Assembly: GCA_963677915.2 (NCBI GenBank)
Contig: CAXXGE010000028.1
Location: 62,001 to 126,000 of the forward strand
DNA: 64,000 nucleotides
Reading direction: 5' to 3'
From: G963677915 sp963677915
GTDB lineage: Bacteria; Bacillota; Clostridia; Lachnospirales; Vallitaleaceae
In this document: positions 8,040 to 16,709 of the stretch, one piece after another
How positions within the stretch are numbered: the stretch's first letter is position 1
How the letters are laid out: the number at the start of each line of letters is the position of its first letter
Program-made: the position numbers and the translations under genes
Notes under the pieces: model-generated
Told to the model about the DNA's origin: nothing
The model's input: the letters and a program-made list of their open reading frames with translations, nothing else
Database searches by the model: none

Positions 8040-9197
8040 ATGGACCAAAGAGGATTTTATACTAAATGCATTCATGGATACAAGAACAGCTATGACAATA
8101 CAGGTGCTGTCAGCGTGCCGATTTATCAGTCTGCTACTTTTGCCCACCATGGGCTGGGAGAGAGCACGGGTTTCGATTATTCGCGCTTAAGCAATCCTAC
8201 ACGGGAACACCTTGAGAAAACAGTTGCAGGACTTGAAGGAGGGCTTGATGCTATTGCATTTTCATCGGGTATGGCAGCATCAACGACGCTGATGGAGATG
8301 TTCAGGCAGGGAGACCATATTATCGCTTCTGAAGACCTGTATGGCGGCAGCCTCCGGCTTTTCAACGTCCTTTCCAGGAAAAAGGGGATCGATTTCGATT
8401 TTATCGATACGGGTGATGTTGATCTTCTGAGAAGCAGAGTCCGGAAGGAAACGAAGGCCATCTTCATTGAAACGCCTACCAATCCCATGATGCATGTGTC
8501 GGATATCGAGCAAATCAGCGAAGTGGCAAAAGGAAACGATGCCCTGCTGATAGTTGACAATACGTTTATGACACCCTGGTTCCAGAAACCGCTGGACCTT
8601 GGAGCAGATATTGTCCTGCACAGCGGCACGAAATACCTGGGTGGCCATAATGATACCCTGGCAGGTTTCCTTGTGCTGAACAGCCAGGAACATCTGGATG
8701 AGCTGCGGTATCTGGCCAAAACGGTCGGGGCTTGCCTTTCACCATTTGACAGCTGGCTTATTTTAAGGGGCATCAAGACACTTCCCCTGCGCCTGGAGAG
8801 TCAGCAGAAGACGGCGCTTATATTGGCGGAGTGGCTGAAGAAACAGGAATGGGTGAAGAAGGTATACTACATCGGACTCCCTGAACATCCTGGACATGAA
8901 ATCATAAAAAGACAGGCAACTGGATTCAGCGGTATGATTTCGTTTTCGGTATCCGCGCGCGATATAGCTGAACGTTTGCTGAATAATATCAAATTGATAC
9001 AGTTTGCTGAGAGTCTTGGCGGTGTTGAATCATTGCTGACCTATCCGATGACCCAGACACATGCCGATGTGCCTGAGGAGGAACGCAGAAAAAAAGGAAT
9101 CAACGACTGCCTGCTTCGTTTGTCGGTGGGACTTGAAGATCCATCCGATTTGATTGCCGATTTGAAACAGGCATTTGAACTGCCGGGAGGTAAATGA
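8040..9197 (+). CDS. Cys/Met metabolism PLP enzyme (cystathionine gamma-synthase/lyase type)
   Basis: The 385-residue protein belongs to the Cys/Met-metabolism PLP family. HSGTKYLGGHND holds the PLP lysine (about residue 198), DNTFMTPWFQKPLDLGAD precedes it, and YSRLSNPTREHLE near the N-terminus contacts the cofactor phosphate of the partner subunit. The family includes cystathionine gamma-synthase, gamma-lyase, beta-lyase and O-acetylhomoserine sulfhydrylase. The context (CymR-like regulator before, MalY-type beta-lyase after) favours a role in converting methionine sulfur to cysteine or the reverse, but I cannot choose the reaction. The start is the ATG at 8040 after GAAAGAGGG, 29 bases after the regulator. 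Its stop overlaps the next start (ATGATG), so the two are translationally coupled. Confidence 0.88.
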   Translation: MDQRGFYTKCIHGYKNSYDNTGAVSVPIYQSATFAHHGLGESTGFDYSRLSNPTREHLEKTVAGLEGGLDAIAFSSGMAASTTLMEMFRQGDHIIASEDLYGGSLRLFNVLSRKKGIDFDFIDTGDVDLLRSRVRKETKAIFIETPTNPMMHVSDIEQISEVAKGNDALLIVDNTFMTPWFQKPLDLGADIVLHSGTKYLGGHNDTLAGFLVLNSQEHLDELRYLAKTVGACLSPFDSWLILRGIKTLPLRLESQQKTALILAEWLKKQEWVKKVYYIGLPEHPGHEIIKRQATGFSGMISFSVSARDIAERLLNNIKLIQFAESLGGVESLLTYPMTQTHADVPEEERRKKGINDCLLRLSVGLEDPSDLIADLKQAFELPGGK

Positions 9198-10378
9198 TGG
9201 TATATGATTTTGATAAAGTTATAGACAGATACAATACAGATTCTCTTAAATACGATTTTGCAGAGAGAAGGGGCAAACCGGCTGATATCCTGCCGCTGTG
9301 GGTAGCTGACATGGATTTCCAGGTGCCGGATGAAGTGATTGAAGCGCTGGTGGACAAGAGCCGGCATGGGATATTCGGCTACTCAGACGGTTTGGAAGAC
9401 TATGACGAAGCTGTCTTCTCCTGGTTTAAGACCTACTTCGATTGGGAAGTAAAGCGTTCGTGGCTGGTAAAGACGCCGGGAGTCGTCTACGCTGTGACGA
9501 CGGCTATCCGTGCCTATACCGAAAAAGATGATGCCGTGCTTATCCAGGAGCCGGTCTATTATCCTTTCCGGGAATCCATTCTGATCAATGAACGGAGAAT
9601 CGTCGTCAATCAGCTGGTCTATAAGAACAATAAATACCACATCGATTTTGAGGATTTCGAGAGGAAAATCGTGGATGAAAAGGTAAAGCTCTTTATTCTC
9701 TGCAGCCCTCATAATCCTGTCGGCAGGGTATGGAGGAAGAATGAACTTGTCCGGATGGCGGAAATCTGCCTTGCACATAATGTCTTGATAGTATCAGATG
9801 AAATCCATATGGATTTCACCTACGAAGGCTATAAGCATGAAGTGCTGGCGAATCTTGACGGTCGATTCAACGACTGTGTCATTACGTGTACAGCGCCCAG
9901 CAAGACCTTCAATCTAGCGGCGCTACAGCTTTCCAACGTCTTCATAGCCAACAGGCAGCTTAGACATGCTTTCAAGGATGCGATGGCAAGATCCGGCTAC
10001 TCACAGCCGAATGTCATGGGACTCGTCTCAACAAAGGCGGCCTACACCTATGGACATCAATGGCTGAAAGAGCTGAAGGCCTACCTGAAGGGCAACCTTG
10101 ATTTCATGAAGGATTATCTGGCTGCCAATATACCGGAAGCCATTGTCGTGGAACCGGAAGGTACGTATCTTGTCTGGGTGGATGTGAGCCATGTCCCTCA
10201 ATTCGCTGGTAAATCGCCTGAGGAGATTGATGCTTTCATGGTGGAAAGAGCAGGGCTTTGGCTGGATGGTGGCACGATGTTCGGCGCAGGGGGCGAAGGC
10301 TTCCAGCGTTTCAACATCGCATGCCCTCGAAAGGTGTTGGGAAAGGCGTTGGAGCAGTTCGGAAATGCTTTGAAATAA
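9194..10378 (+). CDS. MalY/PatB-type PLP C-S lyase (cystathionine beta-lyase)
   Basis: The 394-residue fold-type I aminotransferase is of the MalY/PatB group, which cleaves C-S bonds of cystathionine or cysteine conjugates. Diagnostic points are LPLWVADMDFQVP near residue 35, LCSPHNPVGRVW, the loop VSDEIHMDF and CTAPSKTFNLAALQ with the PLP lysine at about residue 237. It starts at 9194, overlapping the stop of the preceding gene, with an alternative in-frame ATG at 9197; GGGAGG lies upstream. Together with the preceding gene it could turn cysteine and homoserine derivatives into homocysteine. Members of the group can also degrade cysteine, so the physiological direction is not proven. Confidence 0.9.
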   Translation: MMVYDFDKVIDRYNTDSLKYDFAERRGKPADILPLWVADMDFQVPDEVIEALVDKSRHGIFGYSDGLEDYDEAVFSWFKTYFDWEVKRSWLVKTPGVVYAVTTAIRAYTEKDDAVLIQEPVYYPFRESILINERRIVVNQLVYKNNKYHIDFEDFERKIVDEKVKLFILCSPHNPVGRVWRKNELVRMAEICLAHNVLIVSDEIHMDFTYEGYKHEVLANLDGRFNDCVITCTAPSKTFNLAALQLSNVFIANRQLRHAFKDAMARSGYSQPNVMGLVSTKAAYTYGHQWLKELKAYLKGNLDFMKDYLAANIPEAIVVEPEGTYLVWVDVSHVPQFAGKSPEEIDAFMVERAGLWLDGGTMFGAGGEGFQRFNIACPRKVLGKALEQFGNALK

Positions 10379-10402
10379 AGGGAAAGATGGAGGATCGAGT
10401 GG

Positions 10403-11422
10403 ATGAAGAGTATATTGCTGATTGCCACCGGCGGAACGGTTGCCTCTTCGGAACTTGCTGAAGGAGCAGGGTTGTCACCGGTGATTGATGCTGAGCAGCT
10501 GATTGCGCATGTGCCCGAGATCAGAGGGATATGCCATGTTGAAGGCATCTCAGTCATGAGCGTTGACAGTACAAACATGAATCCTAAGCGTATGATCAGG
10601 ATTGCTGAGGCAATCTACGAAAACTATGAAGAATACGACGGATTCGTTGTCACTCACGGTACGGACACAATGGGTTATACCAGCGCTGCGCTGACGTATA
10701 TGCTCCAAGGCATCAAAAAACCCGTTGTCATGACGGGTTCCCAAATAGCTATTGAAGCGCTCTGTACTGATGCGAAGAAAAACATATCCGATGCAATCCG
10801 GTTTGCAAATGAGGATATCGCTGGTGTCTTTGTCGCTTTTGACGGCAAGATAATAACCGGAACAAGGGCAGTGAAATTAAAAACAAAAAGCACGGCCGCT
10901 TTCGGAAGTGTGAACTCCCCAGCGATTGCCAGCATCAAGAACGGGCATATCACTTACAGCAATGCCGTGACTAATGGTGAACATGGAAACCAACAGGATG
11001 TTGAACCGCAAACATCGTTCAGCCTGAAGACGGATTTATGTGAAGACGTCTTCGTCATCAAACTTTTTCCGGGAATCAGACCGGATATCTTCGATTTTGT
11101 CAAAGAGAACTATAAAGGGGTCATCATTGAGAGCTTCGGCATTGGCGGTATACCCAGCGAGAGTCCTGATATCTTAGAAAAGCTGGATGACCTTATCAAG
11201 GCCGGTGTTGCGGTTGTGTTGACAACACAGTGCCTTGAAGAAGGCATCGACCTTGATATCTATGAAGTGGGCAGGAAACTTGCCCAACATAATGTCATCC
11301 ATGCGGGAGACATGAACACTGAGGCCATTGTAATGAAGCTGATGTGGGCCCTTGCCAATTGCAGCAACCTGGCTGACGTCAAGCGTTTTGTAGAAACACC
11401 GGTATCTGGTGACATGAACTAG
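10403..11422 (+). CDS. ansA: L-asparaginase, type I (cytoplasmic)
   Basis: The 339-residue protein hydrolyses asparagine to aspartate and ammonia. The first catalytic threonine is in IATGGTVASS (Thr12); the second motif, THGTDTMGYTSAAL near residue 86, supplies Thr-Asp. No signal peptide is present, which fits the cytoplasmic type I enzyme. It lies 24 bases after the MalY-type gene, preceded by GGAGGATCGAGTGG, and probably shares its transcript. It ends only 8 bases from the convergent fprA gene with no hairpin between them, so the two transcripts may overlap at their 3' ends. Confidence 0.93.
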   Translation: MKSILLIATGGTVASSELAEGAGLSPVIDAEQLIAHVPEIRGICHVEGISVMSVDSTNMNPKRMIRIAEAIYENYEEYDGFVVTHGTDTMGYTSAALTYMLQGIKKPVVMTGSQIAIEALCTDAKKNISDAIRFANEDIAGVFVAFDGKIITGTRAVKLKTKSTAAFGSVNSPAIASIKNGHITYSNAVTNGEHGNQQDVEPQTSFSLKTDLCEDVFVIKLFPGIRPDIFDFVKENYKGVIIESFGIGGIPSESPDILEKLDDLIKAGVAVVLTTQCLEEGIDLDIYEVGRKLAQHNVIHAGDMNTEAIVMKLMWALANCSNLADVKRFVETPVSGDMN

Positions 11423-11430
11423 CTAAGCCA

Positions 11431-12654
11431 TCAACACTCCAATCGGCATATGATTTGGATAAGTTCCTGAGTGCCTTTTCTGACCTGTTCCATATCAGCT
11501 TCAGTGGGTGCACCTTTAAACTCTACACTCGGAATGAAGTGCCAATTCATATGCATGCGTTCGTTGATTTCTTTCAATTCTTTTTCCGCTCCGCCTGCCC
11601 AACCGTATGAACCGATTTGAAATGCATGACGGTTCATCGCTTTTTTCTTCCCGATTTCCTCGAGCAGCGCTGCCATCGGTGGGAACATGCCGCCTTCATA
11701 GGTTGGCATGGCCAGGATGATGCCGGATGAATTCCAGACAGAGCCTAGAATCATGCCCCAGCTTTCTTCTGCGACATTGTGTATATGATAAACAATCCCG
11801 GCGTCCTTCAATGTATTCTCAACAGCTTTGACGGCTCGTCCGGTCATGCCGTACATGGATGCCCAAAGCAGGGTAATCTCTTCTGAAGCAGGTGCCGTCT
11901 GGTATTTGGCATATTTCACATAGTCATCGATAATTCTTTGAGGATCCTTCCGCCAGACGATGCCATGTCCCGGAGCCACGATTTCCACCGGCAACTCTGA
12001 TATTTTACCAAACGCCTTCAGTGCGAAAGAGGAGAAAGGACCGATGATGTTGGCGTAGTATCTCAAGGCTTCCTTCTCATAGAAAGCAGTAGTCTCTTCA
12101 TCAATCTGATCGTCGTAGCCTTTGTCGTCAACGCTGCCATAGGAAGCAAAGATATCACAGGAAAACAGGGTTCCCGAGAGTGTATCAAATGTCACAATGG
12201 CATCCGGCCAGTGGACATTCATGGCAGTTTCAAACTGTAAAATCCTGCCTCCGCCAAGGTCCAGAATGTCTCCATCTTTAACTACGTGGATGTTTTCTGT
12301 ATAGCCATAAAAAGCCTCCATTAGATTCTTACCCAACATGCTGCAGTATATCTGTACGTCGCTCTTGATGTCCTTGATGTTGTCAATCCAGCCTGAATGG
12401 TCAGGTTCCATATGGTTGATAATAATGTAATCCACGGATTCGAGAGGAACCTGCATTTCTTCGAGTGCAGCAAAAAAAGTCTCAGGTGTACCTTCCCATC
12501 CGCAAAAGCCATCGATTAAAGCGGTTTTTTCTCCTTTTACCACATATGAGTTCAAAGAAACGCCATGGGGTATCTCCCAAATGTTTTCAAAAAGGATGCC
12601 GTCGATGGAGGTTGTCAATTTATAAATGCCATCACTTGTCATAGTAATATTCAT
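11431..12654 (-). CDS. fprA: Flavodiiron protein (FprA family A-type flavoprotein)
   Basis: This 407-residue enzyme reduces O2 to water and/or NO to N2O in anaerobes. The N-terminal metallo-beta-lactamase-like half carries the diiron ligands: NHMEPDHSGW (HxExDH) near residue 83, MNVHWPDA, SCDIF and APGHGIVW. The C-terminal flavodoxin half has AMPTYEGGMFPP and SYGWAGGAEKE, the FMN-binding loops. There is no rubredoxin or NADH-oxidoreductase extension, so an external electron donor is needed. I chose the start at 12654 because GAGGTGAT lies 5 bases upstream; longer in-frame starts exist. The gene is divergent from a chemoreceptor, and their promoters overlap. It pairs functionally with hcp, 2.3 kb away, as oxygen/nitrosative defence. 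Confidence 0.93.
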   Translation of the reverse strand: MNITMTSDGIYKLTTSIDGILFENIWEIPHGVSLNSYVVKGEKTALIDGFCGWEGTPETFFAALEEMQVPLESVDYIIINHMEPDHSGWIDNIKDIKSDVQIYCSMLGKNLMEAFYGYTENIHVVKDGDILDLGGGRILQFETAMNVHWPDAIVTFDTLSGTLFSCDIFASYGSVDDKGYDDQIDEETTAFYEKEALRYYANIIGPFSSFALKAFGKISELPVEIVAPGHGIVWRKDPQRIIDDYVKYAKYQTAPASEEITLLWASMYGMTGRAVKAVENTLKDAGIVYHIHNVAEESWGMILGSVWNSSGIILAMPTYEGGMFPPMAALLEEIGKKKAMNRHAFQIGSYGWAGGAEKELKEINERMHMNWHFIPSVEFKGAPTEADMEQVRKGTQELIQIICRLEC

Positions 12655-12688
12655 TACATCACCTCGCATGATAATCAATCTCAATTAA

Positions 12689-12739
12689 ATCATAATACGC
12701 AATGAATCGTTTGTCAATAAAGCCTCCATAAGCTATACT
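12689..12739. promoter_or_regulatory. Overlapping divergent promoters (fprA and chemoreceptor)
   Basis: On the plus strand, TTGTCA (12711-12716) is 17 bases from TATACT (12734-12739). On the minus strand, TTGACA (complement of 12712-12717) is 17 bases from TATGAT (complement of 12689-12694). The two -35 boxes share five base pairs, so RNA polymerase should not be able to use both at once. A TGATAATC stretch at about 12669-12677, downstream of the fprA -10, is weakly like a Fur/PerR half-site, which I would not rely on. Confidence 0.7.
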
Positions 12740-12785
12740 AAATATAGGAATAAATTCTATTTTCTTACACGGAGGCAGGACATTT

Positions 12786-14846
12786 ATGAATATTAAGAAG
12801 ACTGCTGTAAAAAGCCTTTTGAAAAGAATGGTTATTGCCATTTTCCTGGTTGTCATGATTCCCACAACAGTCATAGCGATTTTCGCTACAAGAATTTCAT
12901 CGGAAGCCCTGCAGAATCAAATGAAAAAGTCCAAAGAAACATTGGCGCTGCAGACTTCCAATTTTGTAGAAGAACAAATGAAGCATATCAGCGACAAGTT
13001 CTTTCAGATTACCATATCGACCTCCTATAGGGAAGCATTGCAGCTTATCAATGAAAAGCCGCCATCCAATCCCGTCGAACTTGCCCGGTGGAATCTGGAT
13101 AAAATAAATGCAATCGGTACGTTGACAAGGGACGTACAAAGTGCAGCGGTTTCAGACAAGTACATAGCCAGTATGTCGATCATCTTTAAGGACGGTACAA
13201 TCACGGGTACGGTTTTAAAAGCTGCGCATAGTGATGAGAGTCTTCTACAGACATCCGCTTATAACAGCCTTAAAGGAAACGAGTCACTCACATGGATTGA
13301 AAGCAGCGAGATTGATTTGTCGGTCATGAAAGAAGGTCTGATGGCAGGCATGGATCTTAACGGCTACGGTGATGTGATACTCATGGAACTGAATTATTCG
13401 GCATTCCAGGATGCGCTCAAGAAAATAGATATCGGAGAGACGGATTATTCCTATTTGATTGCACCATCAGGAGCTGTCATCACATCAGAAGACTACGATG
13501 CTGAAAAAAATGCTGCATTGGTACAAAGCGAATTGGTGAGGCGGATTAAAGCAGAAACAGTGGAAAAGAACGCAGGCAGCCTTGTGCTGGATCTTGAAGG
13601 TGTTCGCACCATTGTAAACTATATTAAGTCAAATGATTCCGGTTTTATTTATATACTTGCCATATCCGAAGACGAAGTCCTTGCCTTGTCCAAAAACATA
13701 AGAAATACAACGATGATGCTGGGGGCCATTTTCTCAGTGCTTTCAGTCCTTGGCGGCGTCGTTTTTATCATGGGAATTACGAAAGCACTCAACAAAGTGA
13801 TGGGAGGTATGTCGAAGGCGGAAAAAGGGGACCTTACCTCGTCGATTGAAATCAAGAGACAAGATGAATTCGGGCAGTTGGCCAGAATGTACAACAGCAT
13901 GGTTTCAAGCATTAAAGGGATGATTCGCAACAGCATCGAGGTGTCCCATCAGATACATACTTCAGCAGAAACTTTAGCCACAATATCAAACGATTCCTCA
14001 AAGGCGTCTTCTGAAATCGCCGATGCAATCAGCGATGTGGCAGTTGGAGCTGAGAAGCAGAATGGATTGGTGGTTGAAAGCTCGCACACCGTTGACAGTC
14101 TTGCGGGCAGGATAGAAGAGGTTGTGAAAAGCACAGCGGCTATGGAGGATTCGGCTGGCTTTGTAAAAGGATATACAAAAGAGGGTATCACCCTTGCTGA
14201 AAACCTTAATGAAAAAGCGATGGAAGTCAAGACGATTACCAACGATGTTGTGGTTCTGATCAATGACTTGTCGAACAGCATTACCAACATCAATAAAATC
14301 AATGGCATCCTGAATGAGATTTCCGACATGACGAAACTGCTCTCCCTTAATGCGTCCATCGAGGCGGCAAGAGCCGGTGAAAGCGGCAGAGGATTCATGG
14401 TTGTCGCTGAAGAAATCGGGAAACTGGCTGAGCAGTCATACAAGCATACCAGCGAGATAGAATCCCTCGTATCCACGCTGCTCGAAAAGACAGAACATAC
14501 ATCGAAGTTTGTAAAAAATGCGGATGAGGTGATTGTTGACCAGACCAATCTGGTGAAGGAATCGGTAGATTATTTCAATAAAATAGATTATGCTACGGAT
14601 GAGCTTGGCAAAAATATTTCCGAGATAGCAAGAAGCATCCATATTATTGACAGCGACAAGGAGCATATGATTGACAGCATAAAAAACATTGCAGAAATAT
14701 CGGAAATGGCCGCAGCTTCATCCGAACAGGTTTCGGCATCAACACAGCAGCAGCTTTCATCCATTCAAGAACTTAATGTTATGGCATCACAATTGAATGC
14801 TTATGCTGAAAATCTTGAGGCATCCCTGAAGAAATTTATAGTTTAG
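12786..14846 (+). CDS. Methyl-accepting chemotaxis protein with extracellular Cache-type domain
   Basis: The 686-residue receptor has the standard layout. TM1 is at about residues 12-36, an extracellular region of about 270 residues has the size and pattern of a double Cache domain (small-molecule sensing), TM2 is at about 308-331, HAMP at about 332-384, and a long coiled-coil signalling domain has its hairpin tip LLSLNASIEAARAGESGRGF near residue 518. It controls CheA activity from the membrane. The start follows CGGAGGCAGG at 12772-12781. The ligand cannot be read from sequence. Its promoter overlaps that of fprA, and hcp follows 106 bases later, hinting at a role in redox or energy taxis; that is inference from position. 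Confidence 0.93.
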   Translation: MNIKKTAVKSLLKRMVIAIFLVVMIPTTVIAIFATRISSEALQNQMKKSKETLALQTSNFVEEQMKHISDKFFQITISTSYREALQLINEKPPSNPVELARWNLDKINAIGTLTRDVQSAAVSDKYIASMSIIFKDGTITGTVLKAAHSDESLLQTSAYNSLKGNESLTWIESSEIDLSVMKEGLMAGMDLNGYGDVILMELNYSAFQDALKKIDIGETDYSYLIAPSGAVITSEDYDAEKNAALVQSELVRRIKAETVEKNAGSLVLDLEGVRTIVNYIKSNDSGFIYILAISEDEVLALSKNIRNTTMMLGAIFSVLSVLGGVVFIMGITKALNKVMGGMSKAEKGDLTSSIEIKRQDEFGQLARMYNSMVSSIKGMIRNSIEVSHQIHTSAETLATISNDSSKASSEIADAISDVAVGAEKQNGLVVESSHTVDSLAGRIEEVVKSTAAMEDSAGFVKGYTKEGITLAENLNEKAMEVKTITNDVVVLINDLSNSITNINKINGILNEISDMTKLLSLNASIEAARAGESGRGFMVVAEEIGKLAEQSYKHTSEIESLVSTLLEKTEHTSKFVKNADEVIVDQTNLVKESVDYFNKIDYATDELGKNISEIARSIHIIDSDKEHMIDSIKNIAEISEMAAASSEQVSASTQQQLSSIQELNVMASQLNAYAENLEASLKKFIV

Positions 14847-14952
14847 AAAATGCATAATGGTATCTTATGTTACGACATGCAATGGTCATATCTGGTATTC
14901 TTTCTTTAAGTAATCAACCAAATATAAATCATTCAACATAAGGAGGAACATT

Positions 14953-16575
14953 ATGAGCATGTTTTGCTATCAATGCCAGGAAGCTGCAAATAACACTGGA
15001 TGCACCGTTGCAGGTGTCTGCGGTAAGAATGAGGAGACAGCCAATCTTCAAGACTTGCTGGTCTATTCAGCAAAAGGAATCGGAGAAGTCGTTGTTAAAA
15101 GCGGACTTAATCCTTCGGAGCTGGGTAAAGTTAACGAGATTGTTATGGACAGCCTCTTCAAAACGATTACAAACGCCAATTTCGATGCTGCGGCAATCAA
15201 AGCACAGATCAAGAAGAACATAGGCATTAGGGATGAGCTTGCAGTCGGTATACCATTGGCGCTTCACGATGCGGCTACTTTCCAGGTGAATTCGGATGAA
15301 GCCATGGAAGCGAAAGCTGCTGCTGTAGGCATTCTTGCCACAGAAAACGAAGATGTGCGTTCACTTCGTGAACTCATCACGTACGGTCTTAAAGGTATGG
15401 CTGCCTATGCCCATCATGCCTACAATCTTGGCAAAGAAGACTTCTCAATCTACCATTTCATGTACGAAGCACTTCAGGCGCTGCTCGACGATTCCAAATC
15501 AGCTGACGAACTGGTCGCTTTGACTTTGAAGACTGGTGAGTATGGCGTTAAAGCCATGGCACTTTTAGATGAGGCCAACACTGGACGCTTCGGTAATCCA
15601 GAAATATCCAAAGTCAATATCGGTGTAAGAAACAATCCTGCCATTCTGATTTCGGGTCATGATCTGAATGATCTTGAAATGCTCCTTGAGCAAACAAAGG
15701 GGACTGGCATCGATGTATATACACACAGTGAGATGCTGCCTGCCAATTACTATCCAAAATTCAAGAAATATGACAACCTTGTCGGCAACTACGGCAATGC
15801 CTGGTGGAAGCAAAGGGAGGAATTTGCGACATTCAACGGTCCAATCCTTTTTACTACCAACTGCATCGTACCGCCTAAGGATGGTTCTGAATCCCGTATC
15901 TTCACATCCGGTTCTGCAGGATATCCTGGATCCAAGCATATAACTGCGAATGAGAAAGGTGAAAAGGATTTCTCTGAAATTATCGCTATGGCAAAAAAAC
16001 TGCCGGCTCCAACCGAAATCGAAAGTGGCGAAATCGTTGGTGGTTTTGCACATGCACAAGTCTTTGCTCTTGCTGATAAGGTCGTTGACGCAGTCAAATC
16101 AGGTGCAATCAAGAAATTCTTCGTTATGGCCGGCTGTGACGGACGCATGAAGAGCCGTGAGTACTATACGGAATTTGCGAGTAAGCTGCCGGATGACACA
16201 GTTATTCTGACTGCCGGATGTGCCAAATACCGCTACAACAAACTGCCTTTGGGCGATATTGGTGGTATTCCACGTGTTCTTGATGCAGGCCAATGCAACG
16301 ATTCCTATTCGCTTGCCGTTGTGGCAATGAAGCTCAAGGAAATATTCGAACTGAACGATATCAACGAGTTGCCGATCGCCTACAATATTGCCTGGTATGA
16401 GCAAAAGGCTGTCATCGTTCTTCTGGCACTTCTGTATCTTGGTGTGAAGAACATTCACCTGGGACCAACACTACCGGCATTCCTGTCGCCAAACGTAGCC
16501 AAAGTGCTTGTAGAGAATTTTGGTATCGGTGGGATAGGTGATGTTGAAGACGATATTGCAATGTTCATGGCATAA
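14953..16575 (+). CDS. hcp: Hydroxylamine reductase (hybrid-cluster protein)
   Basis: The 540-residue cytoplasmic enzyme holds an FeS cluster and the hybrid Fe-S-O cluster. The N-terminal cysteines 5, 8, 17 and 23 (MSMFCYQCQEAANNTGCTVA...) form the CxxC-x8-C-x5-C pattern of the class found in anaerobes. Hybrid-cluster ligands are visible in TNCIVPPKDG, MAGCDGRMKS, TAGCAKYRYN and DAGQCNDSYS. It reduces hydroxylamine in vitro, and in several bacteria it acts as an NO reductase or in nitrosative-stress signalling. AGGAGG lies 7 bases upstream of the ATG. It is followed by a terminator and flanked on both sides by chemoreceptor genes. Confidence 0.97.
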   Translation: MSMFCYQCQEAANNTGCTVAGVCGKNEETANLQDLLVYSAKGIGEVVVKSGLNPSELGKVNEIVMDSLFKTITNANFDAAAIKAQIKKNIGIRDELAVGIPLALHDAATFQVNSDEAMEAKAAAVGILATENEDVRSLRELITYGLKGMAAYAHHAYNLGKEDFSIYHFMYEALQALLDDSKSADELVALTLKTGEYGVKAMALLDEANTGRFGNPEISKVNIGVRNNPAILISGHDLNDLEMLLEQTKGTGIDVYTHSEMLPANYYPKFKKYDNLVGNYGNAWWKQREEFATFNGPILFTTNCIVPPKDGSESRIFTSGSAGYPGSKHITANEKGEKDFSEIIAMAKKLPAPTEIESGEIVGGFAHAQVFALADKVVDAVKSGAIKKFFVMAGCDGRMKSREYYTEFASKLPDDTVILTAGCAKYRYNKLPLGDIGGIPRVLDAGQCNDSYSLAVVAMKLKEIFELNDINELPIAYNIAWYEQKAVIVLLALLYLGVKNIHLGPTLPAFLSPNVAKVLVENFGIGGIGDVEDDIAMFMA

Positions 16576-16593
16576 ATCATATATGATACTCCA

Positions 16594-16625
16594 AGTCCGG
16601 TGTTTATAAGACACCGGGCTTTTTC
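16594..16625 (+). terminator. Rho-independent terminator after hcp
   Basis: Stem AGTCCGGTGT / ACACCGGGCT (one G-T pair) with a 7-base loop, followed by TTTTC. Confidence 0.88.
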
Positions 16626-16709
16626 GATGCTTTCCGTGATTGATGAAAACATTTAATAATGTTAGAATGTTACTAAGCTATTTAATACATTCGAAAGGTC
16701 TTGGTCATC

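Noticed and set aside
12665..12692. Fur/PerR box in the fprA promoter
   Set aside because: Only one weak half-site (TGATAATC) is present; the match is no better than expected in AT-rich DNA.
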